Assembly: GCF_000010085.1 (NCBI RefSeq)
Contig: NC_007712.1
Span: forward strand, 1,674,001-1,738,000
Length of the DNA stretch: 64,000 nt
Source of the DNA: Sodalis glossinidius str. 'morsitans'
Lineage (GTDB): Bacteria > Pseudomonadota > Gammaproteobacteria > Enterobacterales > Enterobacteriaceae
Reading direction: 5' to 3'
Below are positions 20,929 through 31,254 of this stretch, piece by piece. Within the stretch, counting starts at the first letter, position 1, and each line of letters opens with the position of its first letter. Position numbers and translations under genes: made by a program. The notes beneath the pieces were generated by a model that searched no databases, had not been told where the DNA came from, and saw nothing but the letters and a program-made list of their open reading frames with translations.

Positions 20929-21447
20929 TCAGAAGGCGGCGGTGTCCTTGAACAGGCCAACTTTCAGGTCACTAGCAGTATAAATGACGGTACCGTCGCA
21001 CAGCACTTCCCCGTCCGCCATACCCATCACCAGTTTGCGATTAATTACCCGGCGGAAATGGATCCGGTAGGTGACCTTTTTCGCGCTCGGCAGGATTTGC
21101 CCGGTGAATTTGACTTCACCTACGCCCAGCGCGCGGCCTTTGCCTTTCCCGCCCAGCCAGCCCAAATAAAAACCGACTAACTGCCACATGGCATCCAGAC
21201 CTAAACAGCCGGGCATTACCGGATCGCCGATGAAATGGCAACCGAAGAACCACATATCCGGGTGAATATCCAGTTCCGCTTCCACGAAACCTTTATTGTA
21301 ATTGCCTCCGTCATCGGTCATTTTGACCACCCGGTCCATCATCAGCATATTCGGCGCCGGCAACTGCGGGCCCTCTTTGCCGAACAGTTCGCCACGGCTG
21401 GACGCCAGCAGATCTTCTTTTGTATAGGATTCGCGTTTATCTACCAT
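20929..21447 (-). CDS. fabA: 3-hydroxyacyl-ACP dehydratase/isomerase FabA
   Basis: 172 residues, the E. coli length. It dehydrates 3-hydroxydecanoyl-ACP and isomerises trans-2 to cis-3 decenoyl-ACP, the branch point to unsaturated fatty acids. The catalytic His is in [14 protein letters not shown] and the Asp in LGLDAMWQL. The hotdog fold continues to the end ([12 protein letters not shown]). Convergent with rmf; lonH follows upstream on the same strand, as in E. coli. Intact. Confidence 0.98.
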   Translation of the reverse strand: MVDKRESYTKEDLLASSRGELFGKEGPQLPAPNMLMMDRVVKMTDDGGNYNKGFVEAELDIHPDMWFFGCHFIGDPVMPGCLGLDAMWQLVGFYLGWLGGKGKGRALGVGEVKFTGQILPSAKKVTYRIHFRRVINRKLVMGMADGEVLCDGTVIYTASDLKVGLFKDTAAF

Positions 21448-21512
21448 ATTTCTCTAAACCTTAATTATTGAGTCCCGCACATTACCCGACATGCTGGCCG
21501 CTGACAATTCCC

Positions 21513-23264
21513 TTAGCTCTGGTTAAACCAGTTTAGCCAGCGAAAGCACCAGGGCAAACGTTGCCGTTCGTGCAGATTAACATTGGCGATACGCTCGCGT
21601 ATCGACGCGAGAAGACTTGGACGCTTGTCGTGGTCAAACGGCAACGCGGTCATGATTTCCAACGCTTCATCGATAGTATCCACCGCCCACAGGGAAAATT
21701 GCCCCTCGCGTACCGCCACGATAACATCGTCGTGCAGGCACAGGTGGCGCACATTGGCGGTGGGAAGAATCACCCCTTGGGCGCCGGTCAGCTCGCGCGA
21801 CTGGCACAGGGCGAAAAAGCTTTCTATTTTCTCGTTCACGCCGCCGATGGGCTGGACGCGGCCAAACTGATCTACCGAGCCGGTAACAGCGATTTGTTGA
21901 TTAATGGGTTTATCCGCCAGCGCGCTGATAAGCGCGACACCTTCCGCCAGTGAAGCGCTGTCCCCGTCCACCTCACCGTAGGACTGCTCAAAAACCAGCG
22001 AGGCGGAGAAGGGCAGCTGTTGGTCCAGCTCCAGCGCCGACATCAAAAACGCCTGCATAATCATCATGCCTTTAGCATGAATATTGCCGCCCAGTTCCGC
22101 TTTGCGCTCGACGTCGTTGATTTCACCATCGCCCAAATGCACGACGCAACTAATGCGCGAGGGTTCGCCGAACGGCAGCGGATGACCGGGGAAATCCAGC
22201 ACCGATAGCGCATTCACCTGGCCTACGACCTGACCCTCCGTTTCCACCATAATCTGACCTTCGGCGATTTCGTCCTGCATCCGCTCACTGAGATAGCTTT
22301 CACGCCAGAGGCGGGTGCGTTCACTGTCGGAAAACGCCGCGGCGGTCAGCGCCTGCTGGGAGCCGTACAGCGCCGCCTCTTTCAGCCGCCGGGTAAGCCA
22401 CTGGGGACACAGCGGTAGCTGGCATTGATCACCGCTATAGCGGACTGATTGCCGTATCAAGGTCGGCCAGGCGTCCGCGTTTAGCGCCGGTAGCCCCTGG
22501 CGCTGGGCCAGCATGTTGACCCAACCGCACCATTGCGCCATTTCCTCAGCCTCAGTGATGCGCAGCTCGGACTCGAATTCGCCATAGAGCGCCAGACGGG
22601 TCAGCTCAGGCTCCAGATCGTTCAGGTCAGCCAACCCCTCGCGGTCGCCGAGAACGATTAACCTTAAGTTGAGCGGCATCGACGGGACGGAAACCGGTAA
22701 AGGACGGCTATCGTCTGCCGGTAGCCAATCGAAGCGTTGCCGCAAAATCATCTGCTTAAGCCGCAGCCAGAGCAGAGGCTGGTTGGTGAGGGCGCGGGCC
22801 CCGACGATGAGGACGCCGCCGTTGGCGTGATGTACCAGGCCCGGCTGCAAATCGATGGCATCCCGATAGCAGCGCAGCGCGCCGAACAGCTGCTCGTATT
22901 CCAACCAGGACTGCCACACGCAGACATCGTGGGCGGCGAAGTTATCCTCCGGCTTGGTCGCCGGCTGTTCGCTAACGCCCATGCCGGTCACGACATAGCG
23001 GCTGCCGACAGGCTGGGCTGGTGCAGGCAGGATCTGTTTAACCGTCTCGGCAATCAGCTGAAAATAATCCTCCTCCTCTTGTGCCGTCAGCAGCATAAAG
23101 CGACAGGGCGTGCGTGAATGGCAAAATTGCGCCAACCCATCCATAAGACGGGCTTGTAGAGTTGCCAAAGGAGCGGACAAAGGCGGGCAGGGTTGGTCAA
23201 ATACCGCCGCGAAATCGGCCAGATCGGGCAGTAAATATTTCCATTCTAATTTTTTGTTGGTCAA
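21513..23264 (-). CDS. lonH: Lon-like protease LonH (YcbZ)
   Basis: 583 residues (E. coli YcbZ 586). The N-terminal region is a degenerate AAA-like module; the C-terminal Lon proteolytic domain has the Ser of the Ser-Lys dyad in DGDSASLAEG and the Lys in GGVNEKIE. It is a predicted cytoplasmic ATP-independent Lon homologue whose substrates are poorly known. Located 65 bp upstream of fabA on the same strand. Intact, with no visible frame change. Confidence 0.93.
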   Translation of the reverse strand: MTNKKLEWKYLLPDLADFAAVFDQPCPPLSAPLATLQARLMDGLAQFCHSRTPCRFMLLTAQEEEDYFQLIAETVKQILPAPAQPVGSRYVVTGMGVSEQPATKPEDNFAAHDVCVWQSWLEYEQLFGALRCYRDAIDLQPGLVHHANGGVLIVGARALTNQPLLWLRLKQMILRQRFDWLPADDSRPLPVSVPSMPLNLRLIVLGDREGLADLNDLEPELTRLALYGEFESELRITEAEEMAQWCGWVNMLAQRQGLPALNADAWPTLIRQSVRYSGDQCQLPLCPQWLTRRLKEAALYGSQQALTAAAFSDSERTRLWRESYLSERMQDEIAEGQIMVETEGQVVGQVNALSVLDFPGHPLPFGEPSRISCVVHLGDGEINDVERKAELGGNIHAKGMMIMQAFLMSALELDQQLPFSASLVFEQSYGEVDGDSASLAEGVALISALADKPINQQIAVTGSVDQFGRVQPIGGVNEKIESFFALCQSRELTGAQGVILPTANVRHLCLHDDVIVAVREGQFSLWAVDTIDEALEIMTALPFDHDKRPSLLASIRERIANVNLHERQRLPWCFRWLNWFNQS

Positions 23265-23470
23265 AATGATAAATAGCGTCGCTGTTCAGGGAAACGCTTA
23301 TTATACAAGAAGAGACATTGCTTCGTCTCGGCCTCTTTTCTTTCCAGAGGCATCATTGCCGCAACATTCCGACTCGGGCGCGCAATTGATCGGTACCGAC
23401 AAATATTAGTGAAATAACAACCAACAATGCTATCATCGGCTGCAGGTTACACGGTCACAGGTGCGCTCCC

Positions 23471-23929
23471 ATGAAATACCAGCAGCTTGAAAATCTGGAA
23501 ACCGGTTGGAAGTGGAAATACCTGATTAAAAAACACCGTGAAGGGGAGCGCATCTCCCGTCACGAAGAGAACAGCGCGGCAGCAGAATCTGTTCAGCAAC
23601 TTATTAGTTATCAGCACCAGCCGAAGAAGATCCTGAAATGGATCCGCGAATCAATGCATCCCGGCCTGGAAAACCGCATGAAGCAAACCATCCGCGCGCG
23701 CCGCAAGCGGCACTTTAATGCCGAGCATCAGCATACGCGAAAAAAATCTATTGATTTGGAATATTTGGTTTGGCAACGGCTGGCGGCGCTGGCCCAGCGG
23801 CGGGGAAGCACCCTTTCGGAAACCATTGTCACTTTGCTGGAAGATGCAGAACGCAAGGAAAAATACGACAAGACGTTGTCTTCCTTGCGCAGTGACCTCA
23901 AGGCTATTCTCGGCGAAAAAACCAACTGA
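23471..23929 (+). CDS. matP: MatP, Ter macrodomain organiser
   Basis: 152 residues (E. coli 150). A helical N-terminal domain is followed by a ribbon-helix-helix DNA-binding segment ([22 protein letters not shown], about residues 93-115) and a C-terminal coiled coil that ties to ZapB. MatP binds matS sites in the terminus region and links chromosome unlinking to the divisome. Divergent from lonH. Intact, unlike the division regulators zapC and sulA nearby. Confidence 0.96.
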   Translation: MKYQQLENLETGWKWKYLIKKHREGERISRHEENSAAAESVQQLISYQHQPKKILKWIRESMHPGLENRMKQTIRARRKRHFNAEHQHTRKKSIDLEYLVWQRLAALAQRRGSTLSETIVTLLEDAERKEKYDKTLSSLRSDLKAILGEKTN

Positions 23930-24214
23930 TGGCCGCAGAGGGTGATGCCCTCCGTCTGTGACCAGCCGCAAAGGACCCTCCTGTTTGCCAGCCCTGCTTT
24001 CGCGAGAAAAGGCGGGTCAATTTACTGTCGCGCCAACATCGGCACTTTGTGGCCACATTGGCACTGTGCGGCCATATTCATGGAAGAGGCGGATATCACG
24101 GTGAGATAGCGTCCTGGATGGGCAACGAGTCCAGAATCATTATCTGGAATACGCAATGGATGTAGGTCGGCCGCAATCCACTTAGGCAGAAACGATGACG
24201 GGGAAATGATTGGG
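23930..24214. other. No gene recognised between matP and a decayed accessory stretch
   Basis: The sequence holds CGGCAC/TGTGGC-like near repeats around 24030-24070 but no supported frame. In E. coli ompA follows matP directly; here about 4.5 kb of foreign or decayed DNA intervenes. Confidence 0.5.
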
Positions 24215-24680
24215 TTAGAGACATCCCCCTCGCTCTCGTTCCCTTAATGCCGCCGCCAGTACTACCACATCATCAATTAACGCTTCAAACCCTGCTTCCA
24301 TGGCCGCCACAAATCCTTCTTCGCCCTGCGCGACCGAGCGCGCGATAGCCACCGACGTGGCACTGGCGCCAACCCCCGCCGTTACAGCTAACCCCAGCCC
24401 AACGTCACTGTCGCTGCCGAGGGTAAATTCTGATTCTTTCGAGAGCGAATTCACAACGCCCGTGGTCGCAGGGGAATTGCGATGTGGCGTAGTGTCATGT
24501 GCGCTGTGGCCGGAGGGAAGCGAGGCCTCGGGGAGTGCAGACCCCACGGCTTGCCCAAATTTTGCGTAAAATTGCGCTAATTTTACTTTTGATGTGGATG
24601 AGGACGGCAATCGTGCTTACGTGGGCTAATACCGGCTCGGTAGCCGCAATGGCTTGAGTAATGAATGACGCTATCTTCAC
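24215..24680 (-). pseudogene. Unrecognised gene, frameshifted (second of a pair)
   Basis: A GTG at 24680 overlaps the stop of the upstream gene (GTGA) and opens a frame starting KIASFITQAIAATEPVLAHV. This gives way within about 35 codons to a second frame (KVKLAQFYAKFGQAVG... GLGLAVTAGVGASATSVAIARS... LIDDVVVLAAALRERE) ending at 24215. The Gly/Ala-rich segment looks like a small amphipathic or membrane-associated helix pair. I do not recognise the family. The overlapping start shows this was a two-gene operon. Confidence 0.45.
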
Positions 24681-25390
24681 TTGCTCATACGCATCGTTTG
24701 AATATCCTCATCAGAAATTGTCTTGATTAATATTATAGAAACATCTTCTATTGGCGTTGGGTGGGATTCTAGGTTAATGGTGAATGTCTCGCTAAGCGTT
24801 TTCGATTGATTTAAAAACTTCAATAGGGAATCCTCGCCGCACGGGACCCTGCTGTGGGCAATTTTCCCCGTTTGTAGTGCCAGATCTTCAGGTGCCTCCG
24901 ACACGGATCTTAATATGGTTTGCAACCCCATCTTTTCCTCGCTATAGGGCGTGAGCAAAATTTTTATCTTGATCGTCTCTTTCAGATCTGTAGACAATTC
25001 CGGCAATGTTTCGTCACTTCTGAAAAAGGTGGGCGACACAGTATGCACGGGGGCGTGACTTACGGCCTCTTCAGGGGAAAGCCCTGATGCTGGCGGCGTA
25101 GACTCTTCTGCCTGCGTTGTGCGCGCGGTACGGTTGAGTTGTTGCTTACGTCTTCAGCATCAAGTGGCGTTTCAACCGTGATGGTGGGTTTCGCTGCGGC
25201 ATCGGAAGCTGCATAGGACTTAATGGGCTCGGTATTATCGAGCTTTGGGTCTGATAAGGTTGCCGGTGCGGCATTATCCCCAGAGTGAGCGAAAATAGAA
25301 AACGCTTTTTCAAAGACAGTAAAAAGGGAGGGTGCTTTTTTTCTTTCTGCTCGATAAAGATACCGTTGGGTTAACTGGGGGTGATAATGC
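24677..25390 (-). pseudogene. Unrecognised gene, frameshifted and lacking a start (first of a pair)
   Basis: One frame reads QRYLYRAERKKAPSLFTVFEKAF...SYAASDAAAKPTITVETP to about 25145. After a one-base shift it continues TTQAEESTPPASGLSPEEAV...ELSTDLKETIKIKILLTPYS...ISDEDIQTMRMSK, ending at 24677. The middle is rich in Pro, Ser, Thr and Glu, like a linker; the C-terminal 110 residues look globular. No start codon precedes the first segment before an in-frame stop. Function unknown; a secreted or regulatory protein is possible but not shown. Confidence 0.45.
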
Positions 25391-26155
25391 CCTTAGCGAG
25401 TCATATTTGATTTTCAGCGATCCCGGCGGGCGATATTCACAAATACCCACCCATCATTCTCTCGCTATTGCGGGCAGACTCATGGGTAAAAGCGACTACC
25501 AAACAAGAGTGGGGCGGTATCGTTATAGTGCATCATGATGTAGACGGACAAATACACAAAACATTATTTATTAATATGACGTTATCGCTAATATTATATT
25601 TTTGGTAATCAGATGCGAATTTTTTATATAACATATATCTTGATTATATTGATTAATTCTCTGCTGCGCATAGCTAATCAGCATAACCTTAAATCTTCAT
25701 CATTGCTTTTCCGCGGACTCGTTAACGGCTCTTATAGAGAATATGCGCATTAAAAAAGAGATATACCTAGAAACGATCTGATTTTCAATGAAGTATGAAT
25801 TAATACGATTAATAAATTTACTCCCATTTAGCTCATGAACACAAAAATATAGGCTTGCATATAAAAAATAAAAGACACTCGGTATAACGTTGTCTATCTT
25901 TACAGAAAAAGATCTACACAATGAAAATTCTATCTAACCGTAAACGATAATATTTTCTATAGCACGCTATGGGGCCAGCCTTCTTGTTCAAATTGATTTT
26001 TTATTAACCCAACTAGGTATTTTATGCTATTTAATATGTTGCTATACGAGGTGGGCAATTACAGCTTAGACTAGGCAATCCAATTAGCTTTGCTGTTTCT
26101 GGATATTTCAATGGATAGTTATTATGATTAAAGCTAAGATTAGCGCTAACGACAT
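25391..26155. other. AT-rich stretch without a supported gene
   Basis: From about 25540 base composition turns strongly AT-rich compared with the flanking core genes. Only short frames are present (one on the minus strand at 25700-25921). It looks like horizontally acquired, decayed DNA. Confidence 0.5.
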
Positions 26156-26639
26156 TCATAGGATGCATATTCTTTGATTCCTAATTTCGACATTGATTAA
26201 AAAATCTTTCGATGCACATGGATTAAGAGGACAAGGGCAGTAATAGGATACATGGCGATCAGGATATTTAATATGTATTGTAGTAAATTCCTCACCTGAA
26301 GACTGATATTTTCCAGAGGCGTATAGGGAACGACACTCATTTGTGATTGGCTCAGATAAGCATCTATTTTTACTTGATGGACATCTGCATAAATCATTAT
26401 CTACATATTTTAATGCCCCCCAGCTTGTTCTTTCGATAAAAAGACAAGAACTCATTCGTATTGCATATCTTCTGACCATATTGATTTAGCCTATGCTGCT
26501 CATAACTGTTCGGCATAACATTAACTTTCTTCTTTGCTGAGTCGTGATTCTTTCCACTGCCTGTAAGTAGATTATGCGCAGTAAAGAGCGAGTTTAAACC
26601 GAGAAACGATTCGATTTTAATCAAAATGTGAACTAACAC
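26156..26639 (-). pseudogene. Unrecognised cysteine-rich protein gene, frameshifted, in AT-rich DNA
   Basis: The 5' part (MLVHILIKIESFLGLNSLFTA...) and 3' part (DNDLCRCPSSKNRCLSEP...YYCPCPLNPCASKDFLINV) lie in two overlapping minus frames that change at a short G-run near 26418. The C-terminal half has at least eight cysteines in CRC, CPC and C-x3-C spacings, suggesting disulfides or metal binding. A hydrophobic N-terminus (IESFLGLNSLFTA) might be a signal. Base composition differs from the neighbours. I do not recognise it. Confidence 0.4.
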
Positions 26640-26729
26640 GCTTAACTATAATTCTCATAATTTTTATGTTTCCGTATGTTCATTCGTATTAATGAGATAA
26701 CTAAACCTCAAGCAATTTCTTGTGTAATG

Positions 26730-27648
26730 GGCTTTGTTGAATAAATCAGAACTTGTGACTACGCCCCTCTAGCAGATCGATTGTTATGCGATCCGGATGC
26801 TGTTCGGCATTCCTAACAGCGTCATTTTGTTAAGCGCTTTGACCATCGCTATTGCCTCACCTACCTGCGCATCATAGTCACGCAGACTTAGATGATCGCC
26901 CATAAGCGTTTTGAACCGGAATGGAGGAATAAGAGGCCTTATTTTCTTCCTCAGCAGAGCATTATGGCAGTAGCGGGTATCGTAATCGCCCATCAGCCGA
27001 CGCTTCCCTGCTTTTCCGCTGGGTCTGGTTTATCAGAGCTGGTAGGGCCTGAGCATCCGTCTTACCGCTGGGCGATAAGTCAGCACAGATAATCTCATGC
27101 GTTGCACTGTCTGCGGCCATATGCAGCTTACGCCACACCCTCCGTCTGTCGGCACCATGCTGTCGGACTTTCCATTCGCCTTCACCAAAGACCTTCAGGC
27201 CGGTTCCGTCAATGACTAGAGGTGAGATTTCACCACGGGTCGGCGTTTTTATGCTGATCTTAACTGTCTTTGCTCGCTTGCTTATCAGCGAGTAGTCTGG
27301 GCATCTTAGCGGCAGCACCATCAGTTTAAAAATGGCGTCAACGAAGCCCTGTAAAGCCCTTAACGAAAGGCCAAACACGCGTTTCATCATCAGAAACAGT
27401 GGTGATAGCCATATCTGCGTAGTGAAGCGGCCGGCCACGCGCCGTTCAGGCGTTGTTTTTTCCGTCCATGCAACAATTGCCGACTCATCCAGCCATATCG
27501 TTAGAGCCCCGCGCTGCTTGAGAGCTTTGTTGTAAGTGGACCAGTTGGTTATTTTAAACTTTTGCTTTGCCATGGAGTGCAGATGTTGAAATGACGGTAG
27601 TGATCTGAGCAGACAATCACCTAAAAGTTATATTTATTCAACAAAGCC
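26730..27648 (-). mobile_element. IS5-family, IS903-type element, copy A, internally deleted
   Basis: Ends read GGCTTTGTTGAATAAAT inward from both sides. A perfect 9-bp target duplication TGTGTAATG flanks it (26721-26729 and 27649-27657). At 919 bp it is about 130 bp shorter than copies B and C. The missing part lies in the 3' half of the transposase, between LIPP and FRFKTLMG, where short ATTCC repeats flank the gap in the full copies. It inserted into AT-rich accessory DNA. Confidence 0.93.
26784..27573 (-). pseudogene. IS903-type transposase of copy A, deleted and frameshifted
   Basis: Starts MAKQKFKITNWSTYNKALKQ at 27573 and matches the intact copy B up to the LPALINQTQRK region, with a frame change near GRLRYPLLP. 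It continues in a second frame as DYDTRYCHNALLRKKIRPLI, then skips about 45 residues carrying the catalytic Glu region (YHRRSVAETAI). Early on, EQRGQPLHYAD of copy B is replaced by ERRVAGRFTTQ, a local frame change. It cannot be active. Confidence 0.9.
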
Positions 27649-27657
27649 TGTGTAATG

Positions 27658-28462
27658 TATGAAAAATTCACTTTAGCATCATAGATAGTTAACTTTTGTA
27701 TAAGCGTTGCCATTTTTAATAAATATGAGTTATGAGTGAAGAAACCCATGTCAGAAGAAGTTAAGTCAACTTGACCAGACCCGTGTATCTGAATTTACAT
27801 GAACATCAATTCGCTTGGAGGGCGCAAAAGCCACGGCGACTTTGATAATCCGCTATGCCAGAAGTCGACATCCTTTAGTCTGTCGTGCTAAATCCTGGAG
27901 GCGCTTAAGCGGACGGACATGGGCGTACTCTTTTATCCGCAAACAGGTGACCGCGGGGCCAGCTGTCGTAATCCTGCCCACTTAGGTTCATCATTCTACC
28001 GGCCATAGCCCCGGCGCAGACTGTAGAGCGAAAGCATCAGACCTGATACCTCCTAACCTTTTCAGCTTACCTCTGTTCTCGCCAGCATTTGCTGCCATCC
28101 GACGCCAGGGGATCGTCGCTATCAGTCGTACAGTTGATGAGAGAACGCAGAAAGGCTAATTCGACTTACCCGAGGGGCACACATATCACGTACTCCGTAA
28201 TAACTTAGCTGCGCATACCATGATAAATGGAGGACATAGTCTGACATTTCAATAGATTATGGGTCATGCAAATATTCAGCAGACCATGACCTTTGCACAT
28301 TCTGCACCAGACTATCTACAGGATGGTATAGCGCTAAATCCGCTGCGGGGGTACGGTACATCCACATTCTATCCATACATGGGGTTATCAGGGGTAATCA
28401 GCATACCATAAAGAAGGGTTAACCCATTGAATAGAGGCGTCAATTACTAATAGTTCCAAAAT
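27658..28462. other. About 800 bp without a recognised gene, between IS copy A and ompA
   Basis: No long frame and no clear family match in any frame. Short stretches may be degraded coding DNA, but nothing can be named. It ends at the ompA terminator. Confidence 0.5.
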
Positions 28463-28489
28463 AAAAAACCCCGCCGGAGCGGGGTTTTT
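28463..28489 (-). terminator. Rho-independent terminator of ompA
   Basis: CCCCGC, loop CGGA, GCGGGG with AAAAAA on one side and TTTTT on the other, so it can act in both directions. It lies 17 bp past the ompA stop. Confidence 0.88.
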
Positions 28490-28505
28490 ATAGCGTCATG
28501 ATAAC

Positions 28506-29576
28506 TTAATCCTGCGGCTGGGTTACCACGTCTTTGATGCCTTTCACTTCGATCTCTACGCGACGATCCGGGGCCAGGCAGCTGATGACTGCGGCGCGGC
28601 CTTTCACGCTGTTACAGGTATTGCCGGTAACCGGGTTGGATTTACCCATACCGCGTGCGGAAATCTTATCGGAAGGGATACCTTTAGAAACCAGGTAACT
28701 TACGACGCTCTGAGCGCGTTCCTGCGAGAGTTTCTGGTTGTACTGCTCGGTACCGATACGGTCGGTATAGCCCAGAACGACGACAGAACCGTCTTTCGGA
28801 TCCATCGAGCTCAGCTGAGAGTACAGCTGATCCAGCGCCTGCTGACCTTCCGGTTTCAGGGTGGCTTTGTCGAAGTTGAACAGTACGTCAGACTTCAGGG
28901 TGAAGTGCTTGGTCTGAACAACCGGAGCCGGAGCCGGAGCCGGAGGAGCTACTTCATCCTGGCCGAAGCGGTAGGACACGCCAACGCTCAGCATGGAGTT
29001 ATCAGGACGGGTACCGACGGTACCGGCATCACCGATGTTGTTAACCCACTGGTAGTCCAGACGGGTAGCCCAGTTTTTGGTCCAGGCATATTCCAGACCC
29101 ACAGCGGCCAGCGGCGAAACGCCGGTATCATGGTCGCTTACGCGGCCGGCATTGCCGTTGTCGTAAGCACCTTTGGAATCAGCACGCCATACCATGCCGC
29201 CCAAACGGGTGTAGATGTCCAGGTCGTCGGTCAGCGGGTAGCTCAGCTTGGCTGCGAGGGAAATGCCCTGCGCTTTGAAAGCACCGTTATTCACGCTGCC
29301 TTTATACGCCATACGGCCCAGCCAATCATAGCCCAGCTCGAAGCCCAAGTAAGGGTTCGCCTGATAGCCTAGAAAAGCACCCGCGCCCAACTGGTCATCA
29401 CGGGTAGGACCGTTGGCGATGCGGTTGTCGAAACCGTTACCGTAGAAACCGGTGTCGTGGTACTGGGACCAGCCCAGTTTGCCGCCAGTGTACCAGGTGT
29501 CGTCTTTCGGAGCGGCTTGCGCTACGGTTGCGAAACCTGCCAGTGCCACTGCAAGTGCGATAGCTGTCTTTTTCAT
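28506..29576 (-). CDS. ompA: Outer membrane protein OmpA
   Basis: 356 residues. The signal peptide [21 protein letters not shown] is cleaved before APKDDTWY. An eight-strand beta barrel (about residues 22-195) is followed by a Pro/Ala hinge ([11 protein letters not shown]) and the C-terminal OmpA domain that binds peptidoglycan, with [11 protein letters not shown] and the LSQERAQSV helix. It links outer membrane and cell wall. The position upstream of sulA is as in E. coli. The extracellular loops differ from E. coli, as is common. Intact. Confidence 0.98.
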   Translation of the reverse strand: MKKTAIALAVALAGFATVAQAAPKDDTWYTGGKLGWSQYHDTGFYGNGFDNRIANGPTRDDQLGAGAFLGYQANPYLGFELGYDWLGRMAYKGSVNNGAFKAQGISLAAKLSYPLTDDLDIYTRLGGMVWRADSKGAYDNGNAGRVSDHDTGVSPLAAVGLEYAWTKNWATRLDYQWVNNIGDAGTVGTRPDNSMLSVGVSYRFGQDEVAPPAPAPAPVVQTKHFTLKSDVLFNFDKATLKPEGQQALDQLYSQLSSMDPKDGSVVVLGYTDRIGTEQYNQKLSQERAQSVVSYLVSKGIPSDKISARGMGKSNPVTGNTCNSVKGRAAVISCLAPDRRVEIEVKGIKDVVTQPQD

Positions 29577-29933
29577 TGTTTGCGCCTCGTTATCATCTAA
29601 ATAGGCAATGAGCTTTTAAAGCTAATTTTAGAAATCCATTGCCGGCGTTCGTGCTCCGTGTTCAGACTTTGTGCATCGCCATTAAAATAGCGTTATAGAG
29701 CAACCCCGGCGGGTTAAAGTCTACAACGAAGTAGGAAACTTACAAGTAAGATGTAGTAAACCGCTAATAAAAAATAACGTTTCAGGGCAACAACGGGAGG
29801 AAAAAGGGCCAAAAAAAACGATGCGGCGAGGAAAGAAGACGGTCGTGAAGCCGCATATCTACTAGGTTTCCCCCGTTTGGGAGGCGATAATTCGGGTCGA
29901 CAGGCGTCGACCTGAGAATAATCCTAATTTTAC
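29577..29933. other. ompA leader and promoter region
   Basis: The 357-bp gap between ompA and the sulA remnant carries no gene. The first part on the minus strand should be the ompA promoter and a long 5' leader, which in E. coli stabilises the mRNA and is the target of the sRNA MicA. I could not place the start site with confidence. Confidence 0.4.
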
Positions 29934-30439
29934 TTAATGATACAAAGTTGAGTGAATTTTTAACCCTGAAAACTGTCCAGAATGACGATTCGAGCCGTTT
30001 TGCGGATATATGATGAAGCCAAAAGTTCCGCCTTGCTGGGCGGCATCCTGCAAACGACGCTTATCCGTTTCCGACAGTTCCGCAGGAAACCACCCCAGAA
30101 TGACGCTGAAATTGCCGGTGAGCAAGGCTTTTTCCATTGCCGCCACGGTATCGAACGCTGACGGCTGACGCAGCTGCACCACCTTTTGCAGCGGTAGGCC
30201 CGACTGGGCCAGCCAGGGACGGCTCAGCCGCCGTGACGATGTCAGCCACAGTAGCCACCGGGATTGCAAACCCAGCTTGCGCAGCAGGGCAGCAGAATAT
30301 GTCCGACTATCGGCTGATCTTTGATATAAACCACTTTGCTGATTCCTCCCTGCGCCAAAGGCGCGTTTGCGCTTTCAGACTGTGCAGCATGGCGGCGGCG
30401 TGCGCCGGTAACTGGTGTGGCATAAGGATGAGTTTGCAA
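29934..30439 (-). pseudogene. sulA: sulA, SOS division inhibitor, frameshifted
   Basis: The C-terminal two thirds ([19 protein letters not shown]...[14 protein letters not shown]...[11 protein letters not shown]) match SulA in one minus frame; the N-terminal third ([20 protein letters not shown]) lies in another. The frames meet near 30290, at a one-base change before LGLQSRW. SulA binds FtsZ to halt division during the SOS response. The gene is beside ompA as in E. coli, and a LexA-box-like site remains upstream. The start is uncertain. Confidence 0.9.
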
Positions 30440-30460
30440 TTTAGATGTCTGCCCCTTTAT

Positions 30461-30480
30461 TACTGTATAAAAACATAGTA
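30461..30480. promoter_or_regulatory. LexA-box-like operator upstream of sulA
   Basis: The site TACTGTATAAAAACATAGTA fits the LexA consensus CTG-N10-CAG in one half exactly and in the other with one change (TAG for CAG on the plus strand). It lies about 20 bp upstream of the likely sulA start, the place of the E. coli SOS box. Confidence 0.7.
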
Positions 30481-30636
30481 TCCGGGGTGTGCAGTCAAAT
30501 CAACCAAAAAATTCAATCTGCGTCGCAGATCCGCGAATCGGTATTTAAATTGCGCGAATTAAGTTGATAGCCTGCGGGACGTGATGCGGCGGTCGCGTAA
30601 CGCGCCACGCAATGTTAGGTAGCACAGGAGAATCGC

Positions 30637-31242
30637 ATGGACGCGACCTATAAGTTACGTATTCAACAAACGAAAACGCTGTTCTCTCCGTTGGGAGAGA
30701 TTAAGACCCGTTCACAATTCGGAGGCTACAGTGTGGTGGTCGGCGGCGTTATGTTCGCGCTGATCCTTGAAGGGAAGTGCTGGTTACGCGGCATACGCGG
30801 CAGCGAATACCGTTATCACGAGCTGGGCATGCGCAAACTCATCTATACCAAGCGCGGCATCCCGGTATCGTTTAACTATTATCACGTGTCAGAAACCCTG
30901 TGGGACGCGCCGGCAACGTTGATAAAACTGGGACGGCAGGCGCTGGAGGAGGCGTGCCGTGAACGGCAGGTGCGTGCCAGCCATCAGCGCTTAAAGGACC
31001 TGCCCAACATCGGCCAGGGTATTGAGCGACTGCTGTGGAAAGCCGGTATCTAGAATGTGGATGCGCTGCGCAATCATGGCGCCAAAGATAGCTATCTGAA
31101 ACTACGCAACATAAAGCGGGACCTGAGCGTGAAGGTTTTGTTTGCCCTGGAAGGGGCGCTGGCGGGGCGGCATCTGGCGACGCTGCCCGCCTGTTTGCGT
31201 AACGAACTGATGGAGTGGCATCGCTGCCATGCCTGCCGGTAA
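30637..31242 (+). pseudogene. tfoX: tfoX/sxy, competence regulator, one nonsense codon
   Basis: The frame starts MDATYKLRIQQTKTLFSPLGE with the TfoX N-terminal domain (RSQFGGYSVVVGGVMFALILEG) and reaches TAG at 31051 after LLWKAGI. It stays open in the same frame through the TfoX C-terminal domain (VDALRNHGAKDSYLKLRNIKRD...) to TAA at 31242, giving about 201 codons (E. coli 209). The single stop removes the C-terminal domain. Sxy works with CRP at CRP-S promoters of DNA uptake genes. Confidence 0.9.
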
Positions 31243-31254
31243 GCCGGCCAGGTG

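Noticed and set aside
24300..24569. Plus-strand frame of 89 codons
   Set aside because: Shadow of the minus-strand remnant, which has the operon-like GTGA overlap.
24215..26640. Type III secretion effector or toxin genes
   Set aside because: Composition and location made this tempting, but no recognisable effector motif is visible; left as unknown.
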